NCBI GenBank assembly: GCA_033439265.1
Contig: JAVTVX010000002.1
Coordinates: forward strand, 7,228,174-7,292,173
Source: Dillenia suffruticosa
Taxonomy: Eukaryota; Streptophyta; Magnoliopsida; Dilleniales; Dilleniaceae
Reading direction: 5' to 3'
DNA: 64,000 bases
Position 1 is the stretch's first letter. Each line of letters starts with the position of its first letter. Below the pieces are notes generated by a model, which worked only from the letters and a program-made list of their open reading frames with translations, ran no database searches and was not told the origin of the DNA. Positions 37,228 to 49,406 of this stretch are shown here, piece by piece. The translations under genes and the position numbers were made by a program.

Positions 37228-40091
37228 TGTAATACCAAAAAAAAAAAAAAAAGCAGCGGAGTGCTACGTTTTGAGACAAAACGCAGCACCCCGCCCAATT
37301 TGGGATTAGGGCTTTTAGCCCCAATCCTTCTCTCTCTCTTCATCTCTCTCTCCCCGACTCTTCGTTTCCCCTTCTCCCCCCGCATCTTTACCTTCCGCGG
37401 CGCCATCTCCTTCTCCGCCGCATTCTTCCGCCGTGACTAACTGCCACTACCACCATCACCATCTTCTTCTTCTTCTTCTTCATCTTCTCTCCTTCTCTAT
37501 CCTTCCCTCTCGGATTCTTTCTCTCACTGTTCACTCTCTCTCTATCTCTCGCGATCTCCTTCCCTCTCGATCGCCCTCGACCATGAATCTGCCATCCTCC
37601 GCCGCGAAGATCGCCGCTCGCCACCCACAGCCGCTGTAGCTCCTCCCTTCCGCGAGCGAGCCACTGCAGCTTCTCCCTGCACGAGAGCCACTGCGCTCTC
37701 CTTCGCGCAACTGCGCTCTCTCCCGAGCACGAGCGGGCACTACGCGGCCCTTAGCGCGAGCCTGAGTGCTTCCCAGCCTGCGCGCCTCTGCACGAGCCTT
37801 GCACACCTCTGCACGAGCCCTTGCGCTCCTAAGCGCGCCCCAGCGTACCCCAGCGCCCCCCAACACGCCCCAGCACGGGCTCCCCTCCGCCAGCGCGCTC
37901 TCCAGCGTGACCCTCTGCTCGAGCAAAGCACGGTCCAGCACGCCCCAGCACGAGCACAGCGCGCTCTAGCTCACGATCCACTGCTCGAGCGCGCCCCAGC
38001 TCGAGTGCGCCCCAGCTCGAGCGCAAGCGCTCCAACCGCGACCCACTGCGCGAGCGCTCAATCCAGCTTGCGAGAGCGCGATCCAGCTCGCGAGCGCGCG
38101 ATCTAGCTCGCGAGGGCGTGATCCAGCTCGCGAGCGTGAGCCCTAGCCACTGTGGCCTAGTCTGGCCCATGGCCCACTACCGACCCGTAGGCCCTCCAGG
38201 CCCGCCAGACCCATCAGGCCCGCAGGCCCACCAGGCCCGCCGGCCCGTCAACCACCAACCGCAGCCCACGAGCCCGCGACTACCTGTGATAGTCCGTGAG
38301 CCTCTGCGAAGGTAAATGACTCAAAATTTCGATTTTCACACTAGGGTTTTGAATTTCTTTAGTAATTGGACTTAAATTGCTCACAATTGTTTCGAATTTG
38401 GAAACATTCAGGTTTTAGATCAAACGAAAGGGCGAACGAAAGCTAGATCCGAGATCCGAGGAACCCTAGGTGAGAGAAAGGAAATCTCTTTAACTCTTGA
38501 ATAAATTTTATCAAATTAGGTTGTTTTGGTTGGAAAGAAAACTGAAAATCCATAACTAGGCCCTTATTTGATATCAAATTGTGATGATTAATTAGGAAAA
38601 TCTCATTAGAGACTTGAGCGGTCAAATTTGAATTGACTTTGAAAATAGGAAGTGATCACCCTCCCGTATACTGTGAGTGAGATTTATTTCAATGCTTTTG
38701 TTTAATATGTAAACCTTGTTTTATAACATTTTGATAATGAGTATGATTTGTCATATGCTTGAAATGTTTTGATTGGTTTTAAAATTGATTTTGGTGAATC
38801 GATGGAGTGTCCAAAAACTGTGTTGAATTGTGAAATTATGCATCCATATGGTTGAAATGTATAATGTGCCATTTTATGCTATATGTTGCATTGGTTTATG
38901 AACTGATTTTGGCACATTTTGATATGATATTGATTTTGGCCTTGAGGGCTTTGATATGTATTGTTCCGTAGCTACAAAGGACACCGTGAGAGACACTTTG
39001 ATGGGGTCCGGATATGCCTAGGCCTGGGGTATCCCACGAGTTGTCGTGATTTGATTATCGACACTGTATTAGCCAGGTTGAACCCGAAAGGGAGAGGATT
39101 TTGATTTGGATTTGGATATCCTCTCCAAGTCTAGCATCTGGACGAGGTTCGTCGCCAATGCCGGGGTAGAGAGCACTTTAAATAAATTTACATATAACAC
39201 CCCCGGTGCGTTTGTTATAGGTCGCGGTAGACCTCTACTAGGACATTTTTGGCTTGCAACTCTATGATTTTAATGACAATGCTTTGGATGCATTTTTGAC
39301 TTGATAATGCATGCAAATAACATATTGTTGAAATGAAAAGTATGATGATTTGAAATATGATTTGTATACTTGTGTTTTGACACTCCAGTTTCATACTCCA
39401 TAATTGACGATTGCATTGACCCACTCACTCACTAAATATTCTTCCTCGAGTACTCACCCCTCATTTCCCTTCTTGTTTTAGAGATAGTATTTGATAAGGA
39501 GCGTTGCTTTTAGGATGCTCAGTATCATTGGGAGATTTGATCTGGATTTAAGGAGTTTTTGTATATTTTCGCTGCAATTTCATGAGTTAGCAATTGTATT
39601 GGTGATGTATATGTATTATGAGGTCGATAGATGACCATTGTATATTTCTGGGATAACTGGATAAATATGGACATGTCATTGCATAACATTGCATTGAGGC
39701 ATTTCTGGTTCATTGTGTAAGTACTTGGGAATGTGTCATGTCTTAGAAGTATACTCTAAGATCGTTCGGTGCCTCCTTTAAATCATAGGAGGGCCGACTG
39801 GCGGCTGTCCATACCTTTGACGGGGGCATGGCAGTAGAGGTCTGTGGTTAGAACCGTGGAAATTCGTTGTTATAGCCTGCGTTGTTCTGGATATTGGTTG
39901 TGAGATTGGTTGATTTTGGAGAAGGCATGATGACCATTTGTTTATTTTATAGGATGAATATTGATATATAGGTGAAATTGTACATGAGAGATCTCCGATT
40001 TATGGGGAGGTTCTGCTCGATTTTTCATAAAAATACAGTCGGTATCCAAGGCAACGGGCGGCTGTTCATGATCCCGATTCAGGACGTGACA
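37228..40091 (+). repeat. 3' LTR of nested Tekay-like element (2864 bp)
   Basis: Starts TGTAATACC and ends CAGGACGTGACA. Its GC-rich zone is at about 37560-38290. It is followed by the TSD AAAAC and then by Reina-like pol. Confidence 0.9.
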
Positions 40092-40096
40092 AAAAC

Positions 40097-42900
40097 CTAC
40101 TGCACCAATCTGTTTCTGATCTTTTGTAGCAATTCAATGATGTCTTCTCTGAACCTAAAAGATCTTATGACCACTTAATACCTCTTAAACCTGGAGCCCA
40201 ACCCTTCAAGTTATACCCTTACAGATATCCACATTTTCAGAAAACTGAGATCGAAAAATAGGTGCAAGAGATGCTCGTCAAGGTATTGTCGGACATAGCA
40301 ACAGCCCATTTGCTTCCCTAGTCTTGTTGTGAAAAAGAAAGATAATTTGTGGAGGTTTTGTGTGGACTAAAGACATCTTAACAACATCACAATTAAGGAC
40401 AGGTATCCTATCCCTAATATTGATGAGTTGTTAGATGAATTACATGGGTTAAAGCTATTTTCTAATATTGATCTTAGAGCTGGATATTACCAGATTAGAG
40501 TTAGGCCTAAAGATGTAGCTAAGATAGCATTTCAGACTCACCATGGACATTTTTAGCTCTTGGTAATGCCATTTGGCCTTACAAATGCTCTTGCAACTTT
40601 CCAATCCTTGATGAACCAAATATTTCTATAATACCTCAGGAAATTTGTGTTTGTTTTCTTTGATGACATTTTAGTCTATAGCTCTGATCTACATTCTTAT
40701 CTACAACATCTGAAGGTGGTTCTCCTAACTCTAAGACAGCATCAATTGTATGCTAAACTATCTAAGTGTTCTTTTGGTCAATCCCAAGTAGAGTATCTAG
40801 GCCACATTGTAACAGATTCTGGAGTAATGATGGATTCACAAAAGATTGAATGTATTGTGGCTTGGCCTATTCCAACCTCTGTTAAAGCTCTAAGAGGCTT
40901 CTTGGGCTTAAGAGGTTATTACAGAAGATTTATCAAAGATTATGGGATCCTAGCAAAGAATCTCAATGACCTTATGAGAAAGGATAATTTTAGATGGAAT
41001 GAGGAAGCTGATCAAGCATTTCAACAACTCAAATCAACTATGTGTTCAGCACTTGTTATGAGGCTGCCGGATTTCTCCAAGCTCTTTGTATTGGAAGCTG
41101 ATGCATCTGCTAAAGGGTGGGGAGCTGTGATGATGCAAGAAGGACAATCCATTGCATATTTAAGCAAAGCTCTGGGGATTAAAAGTTAGGGATTGTCCAT
41201 ATATGAAAAGGAATTAATGGTTGTTGTCATGGCTGTCACAAAATGGAAGCAATATTTGTTGGGCTACCATTTTATTATCAGGACAGACCATCAAAGTTTG
41301 AAGTATCTTTTGGAGCGAAAGCTTTCAAATTCTTTACAACATAAATGGCTCACTAAGCTTCTAGGATTGGATTATGAAATCCAACATAAGAAGGGATCAG
41401 AGAACAGAGCTACAGATGCTTTGTTAAGGAAAGAATTATTGGTAGAAGTACAACAAGAAGAGTCACTGATGGCTACTTCCTTGGTGGGACCTCAATGGAT
41501 TGAAGAGCTCATTCAAAGCTATGAAGCAGATGAAGCTTGTCAGACCTTGATATCACAATTAATACTTGAGCCAGGGAATAATTCAGAACAAATACTGCAG
41601 GATGGACTTCCTAAATTCAAAAAGAAGTCATATGTGGGGAAGGGAACTCAATTGAGGACCAAAATAATAGAGCAAATGCATAACTCTGCTACGAGAGGTC
41701 ATTCAGGACAGATTGGGACTTTGAGGAGGATCAAATCTACATTCTTTTGGCCTTCCATGAGAGCAGATGTCACTAAGTATGTTAAGGAGTATGATACATG
41801 CCAGAGGAACAAGCATGAACATGTGGCTTGTCCAAGATTACGTCAACTGCTACCCATACCTTCACAAGCATGGGCTCAAATTAGCATGGACTTCATTGAG
41901 GGTCTGCCTGAGTCTTAAGGGTATGATACTATCTTGGTAGTCATAGATAAACAATTTGGCCACTTCATAGCATTGCAACACCCTTACACATCCATGAAGG
42001 TAGCACAGGTGTTTGTTGACCGTGTGTTTAAATTACATGGTCTTCCAGAAGCTATTATCTCTAATCGAGAGAAAGTGTTTACTAGTTTATTTTGGAAAGA
42101 GTTGTTTAGATTGGTAGGTACTCAACTGAAGTTAAGTAGTGCCTATCACCCCTAAACAGATGGGCAAAGTGAGAGGTTCAACCAATTCTTGAATGCAACC
42201 TGAGATGTATGATTGCTGATAGGCCGAGACAATGGTATCACTGGTTAAGCATGGCAGAATGGTGGTATAACACCAGTTATCATTCAAGCCTGCAGATGAC
42301 TCTATTCGAAGCCTTATATGGTTATCAACCTAAGTCCATTCCACTAGGGCCCTACTTGGAGACCAATACCCCAACTGTAGAGAACTTTGTTTAGAATAGG
42401 CAAGCAATGCTACGGATTTTGCATGATCATTTAACCAATGCTCAGAATAGGATGAAGGTTTCTGTAGATAAGAATAGATCTGAAAGGGAGTTTCAGGTAG
42501 GTGACTTAGTTTACCTTAAGTTGCAGCCCTATAAGCAGCAATAAGTTGAAGTGCAGAAACAGCTTAAGTTGTCTTCCAAATATTATGGACCATTTCCAGT
42601 CATCACAAGGGTAGGACAAGTAGCTTATAGGCTGCAGAATCCAAAGTGCACTCAATGTTTCATGTATCATTACTCAAAAAGAAGATTGGTCCTACTCGAA
42701 ACTTGATACCTTATCTGCCTACAGTAAGAGCTAATGGGCAGGCTTTAAAAGCCAGAGGTAGTTTTGAAAAGAAGAGTGATATTAACCAGTCAGTCAATGG
42801 CTTATCAGATGGGTGAATTTGAGTCCAGAGGGGTTGAGGAGTCAACCTGGGAAGATGTGAGTTTTATCAAATCTCAATTTCCAGATTTCAATCCTTAAGG
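40097..42900 (+). pseudogene. RT, RNase H, integrase and chromodomain-like tail of Reina-like pol, disrupted
   Basis: Continues the element cut at 29708. RT motifs: [19 protein letters not shown] and FFDDILVYS (about 40657). RNase H: LEADASAKGWGA, RTDHQSLKYL. Integrase: zinc finger near 41690-41810, MDFIEGLPES, KLHGLPEAIIS, AYHP(stop)TDGQSERF (about 42150). A chromodomain-like tail ends near 42898 (EESTWEDVSFIKSQFPDF). Stops at about 40258, 40367, 40553, 41187, 41916, 42153 and 42392 and small indels disable it. Two long open stretches (40647-41189 and 41193-41918) are remnants, not genes. Confidence 0.9.
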
Positions 42901-42927
42901 TCAAGGAGTTTGAAGGGAGGGAGAAAT

Positions 42928-43339
42928 TGTAACAATAACAAGTGGAATGTAATGGCTAGTAGGAGTGGATTGTAGGGAGTTAATAGAAGGTAGTTAGCTG
43001 CAACTAGATCAGTTAGGTAGTTAGAAAGTTAGAGTAGTGTACATTGTAATAAGAAGATGTAACGACTGAGAAAGGGGTAGCAATTGAGTATTCTTGTCTG
43101 ACATTTCTCTTGTCCCTCTTCTCTCTCTTCTCTCTCTTCTTTTACTTCTTCTTCTTCTTCTTCTACTTCTTCTTCTCTCACTTATGCAGTTTGTCATTCT
43201 TGCATTCTGCCATATTGCATGCAACATTCATATCATTCTTCAACCATATTATAAGTAGCTGTCCGGTGATAGTTTATAGACAGTCAGTAGGAGTGTCTGC
43301 AACCAATATTAATTCTCATTCTTGAACCAGTTCATAACA
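42928..43339 (+). repeat. 3' LTR, Reina-like element (412 bp)
   Basis: Begins TGTAACAATAAC and ends TTCATAACA. It is followed by the TSD TACTT. It lacks about 12 bp present in the 5' LTR near 27989. Confidence 0.92.
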
Positions 43340-43344
43340 TACTT

Positions 43345-44099
43345 GACTTTACTGTTTGAGGCCATTAGTAAATGCCATGACATGCCAGCGTGTGGTAATG
43401 TGACTGTGGATGTGGATTGATAACATGGGGTGGCAAATAACGTGACATTGTGCTTCCAGAGCATTCCTGAGTCAAAAGGAGAAGTTTGATTGTCAAGCAA
43501 CCAGCACGGAATGAAAGAATTTGGAAAGATGCAAAGTATTCCTTTCACAATTTACAATGATTTTAGAGAAAATTGATGAATTAGAAATTATCACATGAAA
43601 TAAAAACTAAAAATATTTTAAACATTTTTTTTTTATGATGGATAAGAAATAAAAAGTTAAATTCTAATAATTCATTGGTTCAATAAAATATTATAATATA
43701 TTGAATTAAAAAAAAAACTCATTATTACTATTGAAAGATGAAGATTAATTCAAGATATATAAATCTTCACCGATAAATGAACATTACACCAAGTAAAAAT
43801 TTAGAAAAGTGGTAAAGTCACACTATTATCGCTTAAAAACTATTTTTCTAGGGCAACTCTTTTCTAGATATGCAAAACTTAACTATAGTTATGAAGAAAG
43901 TGTATAACTAGAAATAATCAAAGAAAGATTAGGAAAGAATTGAAAAGGATTTGAAGAAGAAAACTTGGCTTTTTTGCTTAAGAGAAAGAATACAAGTGAG
44001 GCCACATTTGTTTATGACTTTACAAGGAGATTAGAACTCCAATGTCTAGTGGAAATTAGCTTTGAAGCCTTAATAGCCGGCAAAAGCCAGCCGTTAAAA
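43345..44099. other. Intergenic, nothing recognised
   Basis: AT-rich flank between the Reina-like element and the foldback element; no coding signal. Confidence 0.55.
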
Positions 44100-44202
44100 G
44101 GATTTTTCTTGAATAGCCCAAAAGCGAGCTTTGTACTGAATTAAACCTAAAAAACAAATTTAAAATGACTTCAGGGCAAAAAAATTCAGGATCTAACTCA
44201 AT
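44100..44202. repeat. Outer left arm of a foldback element, cut off by Athila
   Basis: This stretch is an imperfect reverse complement of about 58341-58430. Shared blocks are GAGCTTTGTA, GAATTAA-CCTAAAAAA, and a CTTCAGGGCAAAAAAATT-like run pairing with AATTTTTTTGTCCTTGAGG. Its inner end abuts the Athila LTR at 44203, and the rest of the arm resumes at 57633. Confidence 0.7.
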
Positions 44203-45594
44203 TGGTGTGTCGTTATACAACAAAAAATAATACCTACTTCACAAAAGACAAGTCTAGGGCAAGTAGGGTCGGATCCATAGGGAAAAAGGAGATTTATCTC
44301 TTTTGAGAAAATAAAAAAGAAAATCCAAATTCAGGGGTTTCGAATTAACTAAATAACCTACAAATTAAAATAAATAAGGAATTGAAATTAAATCAACAAT
44401 CGGCAAAATAAGGTGAGGCAAAATTAAAAGTTAAAAGTCATGATTAAATTTACCTAGTTGAAGGGTTCATTTTTACTTTGATTCAATCGATTGATTTTTG
44501 ATTCAATGATAATTCAACAACACATAAATAAATTGGTTATAGTCGTCGACAAATGCCAAACGACCAATCTCTCCTTATTTCATCGAGAATCAAGAAAATC
44601 TCGTTGATTATTTCCCTAATCGAGAGTCAACCCTAGAGAAACTCTTAGGATTTAAAGTTTCAACAGTATTAAGATTTAGAGAGATCCAATTTTAATTAAT
44701 AAACACATGACGGGTTTATTTAAATTAGATTATTCAATTCCATGATATAAATGTCATTCACCACTTTATTGAAACTAACAAACAATTACGGATTTGACGC
44801 TGTAATTAGTTGTAGATTAATCTAGGACTATTAAATATTGGCCACTACTCAATAAACTCTAGAAAATTATAATCCATAAAATGCAAAAATTAAATAAATA
44901 CCTATAATTGTTGAAAGAAATAACACATTTAGATCTCACAATATCATGAATCAAAACTTCCACTAACCTTCAACTAGAAACGGAAATTAAAAAGAAAACA
45001 TGGAAAGGAAAAAAAACTCACAAAGATTTTATTACTTTGAAGAATTCACAAAGCAAGCAATGAATGTTCTCCGGCGGTAGTAGCCTTGCTTTTGTTATTG
45101 TTGTGTGTCCCCAAAGTTAAGAATAGGGCAATATATATATATATATCCCAAGAGCCGGCTGCAACCTTAAAGCCAAAAGGTAAAATCTTCCTATTTTTAC
45201 CTTAGTAAAATTATTCAAAAAATGTTTTCAAAAGTTGAATAAAACTCCCTAAGAAATAAAATCCTAAAAACTTCAAATAAAAGAAAAATCCTAAATAAAG
45301 TGTTTTTGACATTTGCAACTTCCTAAATTTTCACACTCCTTAATATTAGGAAAAAAATTTTCAAAAGTCTTGTATTTGTCCTCAAATTCAGCGTGCATAC
45401 GAGCTAACAATCGCGCATTGCTATCCAAATTCCTTCTTTCCATGCATCATTTCCAATTTTGCTCAATTTCTTTACTTTCCTTCATACATGGCCTCCAACA
45501 AATCTAATACATCAAATACCTAAAATTAGTGCAATAGTAATCCAAAAATAATGTAAAGCGAAGTACAAATATTATACTAAATTTATCCTTATCA
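44203..45594 (-). repeat. 3' LTR of Athila-type element (1392 bp)
   Basis: The plus strand begins TGGTGTGTCGTTATAC and ends TTATCCTTATCA. A TATA-like AT run lies near 45132-45147. It aligns end to end with 56241-57632. Confidence 0.9.
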
Positions 45595-46828
45595 AATTCC
45601 TCCACACCTAGATGATACTTGTCTTCAAGCATTTCAAACTTATATAAAGCTTGAACTAACCACCTATTTTTCTTCCAAGTCCCTAAGTCAATAAACACCA
45701 TAAAAGTTAAACCGAAAAACATAATCGAAACAGCAAATACTTCACTATATTCTGCACTAAAACAACCACCACACATCCTAATAGCTTCTTATGAAATCTA
45801 AACAACAAGATCCAACAATCCTCTCTAGGGGGTCACTCAAATGCACTCGAAAATGGGGTGAAGAATATATCAATATCACTCAAATCAATACATTGAAATT
45901 TGTATTACCATATGATTGAAAATATATTAAATCTCTACCACTTAAAAATTTTGAATTTCATGCATTAATCTAAAGGTTTTTCATTTGGTTGTAACGTGGC
46001 TAGGGTTAGGGTAGAAGAAAAGGGTATTTCAAACGTTTAAAATGTACCAAAGAAAATATGCAACTAACCACATAATTTTTCTGCGATAACACGTGGCCAC
46101 ACACAATTAGCATACAAAAAATTCTTGATATTGTTACCCACATGTGCTCAACAAAGTCAACATTCCAAATCACATAAAAAAAATGTCAACCTTTTTCTCT
46201 ATGACTCATGATTGAAATGAAATTCTAAAAAATGCAGCATTTTCTTTTTTTTTTCTTCCCTTTTTTTTTTAAGAATATTTCAGCACAAAGATTAACAAAA
46301 TCAAACATTTTCTTTCCTTTTTCATATGTAGCAAATATCATCGTCAAATCTCTAATCAAAACATATCTCATGAGGCAATCAGATAACTAATATCATGCAA
46401 TTAACTACATATATCCTTGGTAGAAGGGTTGAAACACCAACCAAAATAGGATTATAGTGTTGTATGGAAGGGTTTTGAAGAAAGAAAGGGTCTCAACCTC
46501 AAATTGGTTCACTAAGGGGATTATAAATCAAGGTAGAGATTTTTAGAAAGCTAAAAAATGAGGTAAAATCTAAATGTCTTTATCATTTCAATGTATGAAA
46601 CCCTGGATGTGATCTCGAAATGCATAATATAGTAAGTTCTAGAATATTCAATCCAAATGTGATATTCACTCAAGAAGAAAAGAAATTCTGAGCACAAAGA
46701 ATGAATTCGCTCGTTTTAGGCTCAAAACCTCACTATTTAAGTAGGGTTTGTGTCAAATCTTGTATGTTTATTATTCAAAGAAAACTATTAAAAATATGAA
46801 CAACCATCTCAAACACAAAAACACCATT
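45595..46828 (-). other. Athila 3' region, distal part, noncoding
   Basis: Lies between the nested solo LTR and the 3' LTR; the purine tract is at the 45595 end. No open frame of note. Confidence 0.65.
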
Positions 46829-46833
46829 GATAC

Positions 46834-49401
46834 TGTCACGCCCCAAACCGGGATCGTGAACAGCCGCCCGTTGTCCCTGGATGCTGACTGTATTTTTACA
46901 GAAAATCGGACAGAATCTTCCCATAAATCGGAGGTTTCCCGTGTATAATTAAACCTATATTATCAAAATCAACCTGTAATTTAAACAAATGGCCATCCCG
47001 GCCTCTCCAAAATTAACAATTTCCACTCCAAACATCCAGGACAACGCGAGACTATAAAATTTCTAGCAATCTTAGCCACAGACCTCTACTGTCATGTCCA
47101 ACTAGAGTACGAACAGCCACCATACCGAGCGGATCTAACTTTTATCTTATATACAATAATTTTCCCAAGTAACATTTAAATATGTACAATCGCCTCAATA
47201 CAAATGAAATATGAGAGTTAAATTATACAGTCATCCCAAAATAAGTACACGGCCAACTACGGACGTCAATGTCAAGATCTCGCAGGATCGAAACTAAATT
47301 AAGATTTCATATTTCTATTTAAAGTAAATCTCACTGTCCGGAACACCAAATCCGCTTTAAAGCCTGTAACGTCACTTTATCACAATAAACCTGTCTGAGG
47401 AGGGAAAAGAGAGGGGTGAGTATCATGGGAAGATACTCAGTGAGTGAGGGGGATAATATCAAGCATAAATAGTGTGGGTGAACCATTGGAGTGTCAAATA
47501 ATATCATTTGAAATAAAAATTTATATTTGCAGTAAAACATGATGTGTTTAGAAATTTGAAATCATTTAGTCAATCACACGATAACAAGCATGTATACATC
47601 CATTTAAAATCAAGTAATATCAGAGCGAGCCAAAAATGATCCTGGCAAAGGTCAACCGTGACCAAGGACAGACGCATCGGGGGTTTTATTATGCATAGAC
47701 TTTAAAACGCCCCATACCCCGACGTTGGCCATGAGTTCGCTGGGGCTAACTCATCATCGTGTATAGGACCCCGCCTGGTGCTAGACGGTGGCGTCACACA
47801 CGTCCTCCTCCTACGTAGGTTCAACTGGCCGCACCTATAGCCCTTAGAATAAATGACGTTTGCGGATACCTCCTGCAAAAATGTATCCGGGCAACTCGTG
47901 CCTCTACAAACGCCCTTCGTAGCTACGAAATCATTATAGTATCACAAGGGCACAACGTCCCAGGGCACAACGTCCTACAAGTAACATCACATCATCGCAT
48001 AACTAATGGGCATCCAACCAATATAGTTCATAAAAAACATTTTAAATTTATGTACCAATACGTCTCATCAATTCATTTCAAAACAGCATATCAATGCAAT
48101 GGTATAAAATGAAATTTATATATTTTCAAGTAATGACACAATTATTGTTTCATTTCAAACCATGGATGCATAGTCATTGTAAATATAATTCAAGACACTC
48201 CAATAATCACAAAATAGATTTTTAAATTTAATATCATACGTCAAACGAATGCATATCAAAGCATGTTTTATCGAAAACACGGCAGAAAATACGTTTTACT
48301 ATTTTATGCAAGAGATTAGAGTTTCACTCACATATTTAGGGAGGGCGGTCACCCCCTATTTTTCAACAAATCTCCAAAAGACAAATCTAAACCAATCATC
48401 AAATTTTATATCAAATAAAACCCTAATAAGAGATTTTATCAACAAAATTTATTCAAACTGTGAAGTGAGTGTGCTTCTCTCACCTAGGGTTCCTCGGGTT
48501 TCAGACCTAGCTGTCGTTCACTCGTCGGGTTGGTTTAAAACCTGTAATATTTTCAAATTTCAAATATATTAGCAACAACTAAATTTCTAATACCAAACCC
48601 TATAACTTCAACCAATTATAGTCGTTACCTGCGGTACAGAAAATGCAAGTGAGCTCTCGAAGGGAACAGCTGGTCGCGGGCTCACGGGCTCGCGGGCTGG
48701 TGGGCTGGCGGGCTGGCCTGCTGGTGGGCTTGGGGGCTCTCAGCCCGGCTTATTGGCCGCAACGGGCTTCGTGGGTCGCAGTGGGCTCGCGGGTCAGGAG
48801 CCTGCGGGCTGCTGGGTCTGCGGGCTACTGGGTCTGCGGGCCTGGTGGGCCTTGCGGGCTAAGGCTCGCGCTCGCGGGCTAAGGCTCACGCTCGAGAGCT
48901 GGATCACGCGCTGGAGCGCGCTCGCGTTCGTGCTGGCGCTGGCTCGCGTGGGTAGCGCATTGGCTCGCGCAGGGGTAACGCGCTAGCCCGCGTTGGGTCG
49001 CACGCTGCTCGCAGGAGATCGTACCAGGGGTTCGTACAGTGGCGGAACCGGTTGTGAGCAGCGGAGCTGGCGCGCGTTGGAGGGTCGCGTTGGAGTTCGT
49101 ACAGGGATCGCGCAGCTCGCGGGAGATCATGCAGCTCGCAGGAGATCGCGCGAGTGTGCACTGTGCAATAGGTGAAGCGCTGCTCACGGGCTGATCGCGT
49201 GCTCGCGTGAGGAGGGAGGAGGTGCTGCAGGTAGGAAGGCGTTGGAGCGGCGGCAATCGTAGGAGGAAGGAGGAGCAGCCGCGGTGGGTGGCAGAAGGGA
49301 GAGGAGAAAGAAAAAGAGAGAGAGAGAGAGAAAAGAGATTAGGGCTTTTTAGCCCTAATCCAAATTTGGGGATTTGACCTTTTTTTTTTTTGGGTGTTAC
49401 A
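46834..49401 (-). repeat. Tekay-like solo LTR (2568 bp) nested in Athila, TSD GATAC
   Basis: The plus strand begins TGTCACGCCCC and ends GGGTGTTACA, flanked by GATAC at 46829-46833 and 49402-49406. It has the family layout: a GC-rich zone (about 48660-49280), a GA-rich block, an AGGGCTTTTTAGCCC-like motif and a T run. It diverges clearly from the LTRs at 6078 and 37228, so it is another subfamily. No PBS, PPT or interior is attached. Confidence 0.92.
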
Positions 49402-49406
49402 GATAC

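Larger units (their letters stand above)
29709..40091 (+). mobile_element. Decayed Tekay-like chromovirus nested in the Reina-like element (10,383 bp)
   Basis: Plus-strand copy of the same family as 6078-16779. The 5' LTR is 29709-31886 and the 3' LTR 37228-40091. The TSD AAAAC is perfect (29704-29708 and 40092-40096). The iMet primer site is at 31895-31906 and the polypurine tract precedes 37228. The first LTR dinucleotide has mutated from TG to TA. Gag and pol carry many stops, most of them one transition away from the codon in the intact copy. The 5' LTR has lost about 0.6 kb near its end. Confidence 0.93.
27635..43339 (+). mobile_element. Reina-like Ty3/gypsy chromovirus, decayed, split by a nested Tekay-like element
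   Basis: Short LTRs (27635-28052 and 42928-43339) bracket a gag-pol interior. The TSD TACTT is perfect (27630-27634 and 43340-43344). An iMet-type primer site is at 28057-28067 and a purine tract (GAAGGGAGGGAGAAAT) lies just before 42928. The interior is cut between protease and RT by 29709-40091; without that insert it is about 5.3 kb. By eye the LTRs differ at about 16 positions in about 350 alignable bases plus a TTC-repeat length change. Stops are frequent in gag and pol. The clade is inferred from short LTRs, gag motifs and the integrase/chromodomain-like tail. Confidence 0.88.

Noticed and set aside
40647..41918. Two long open stretches that could look like separate genes
   Set aside because: They are adjacent pieces of one Reina-like pol separated by a stop at about 41187.
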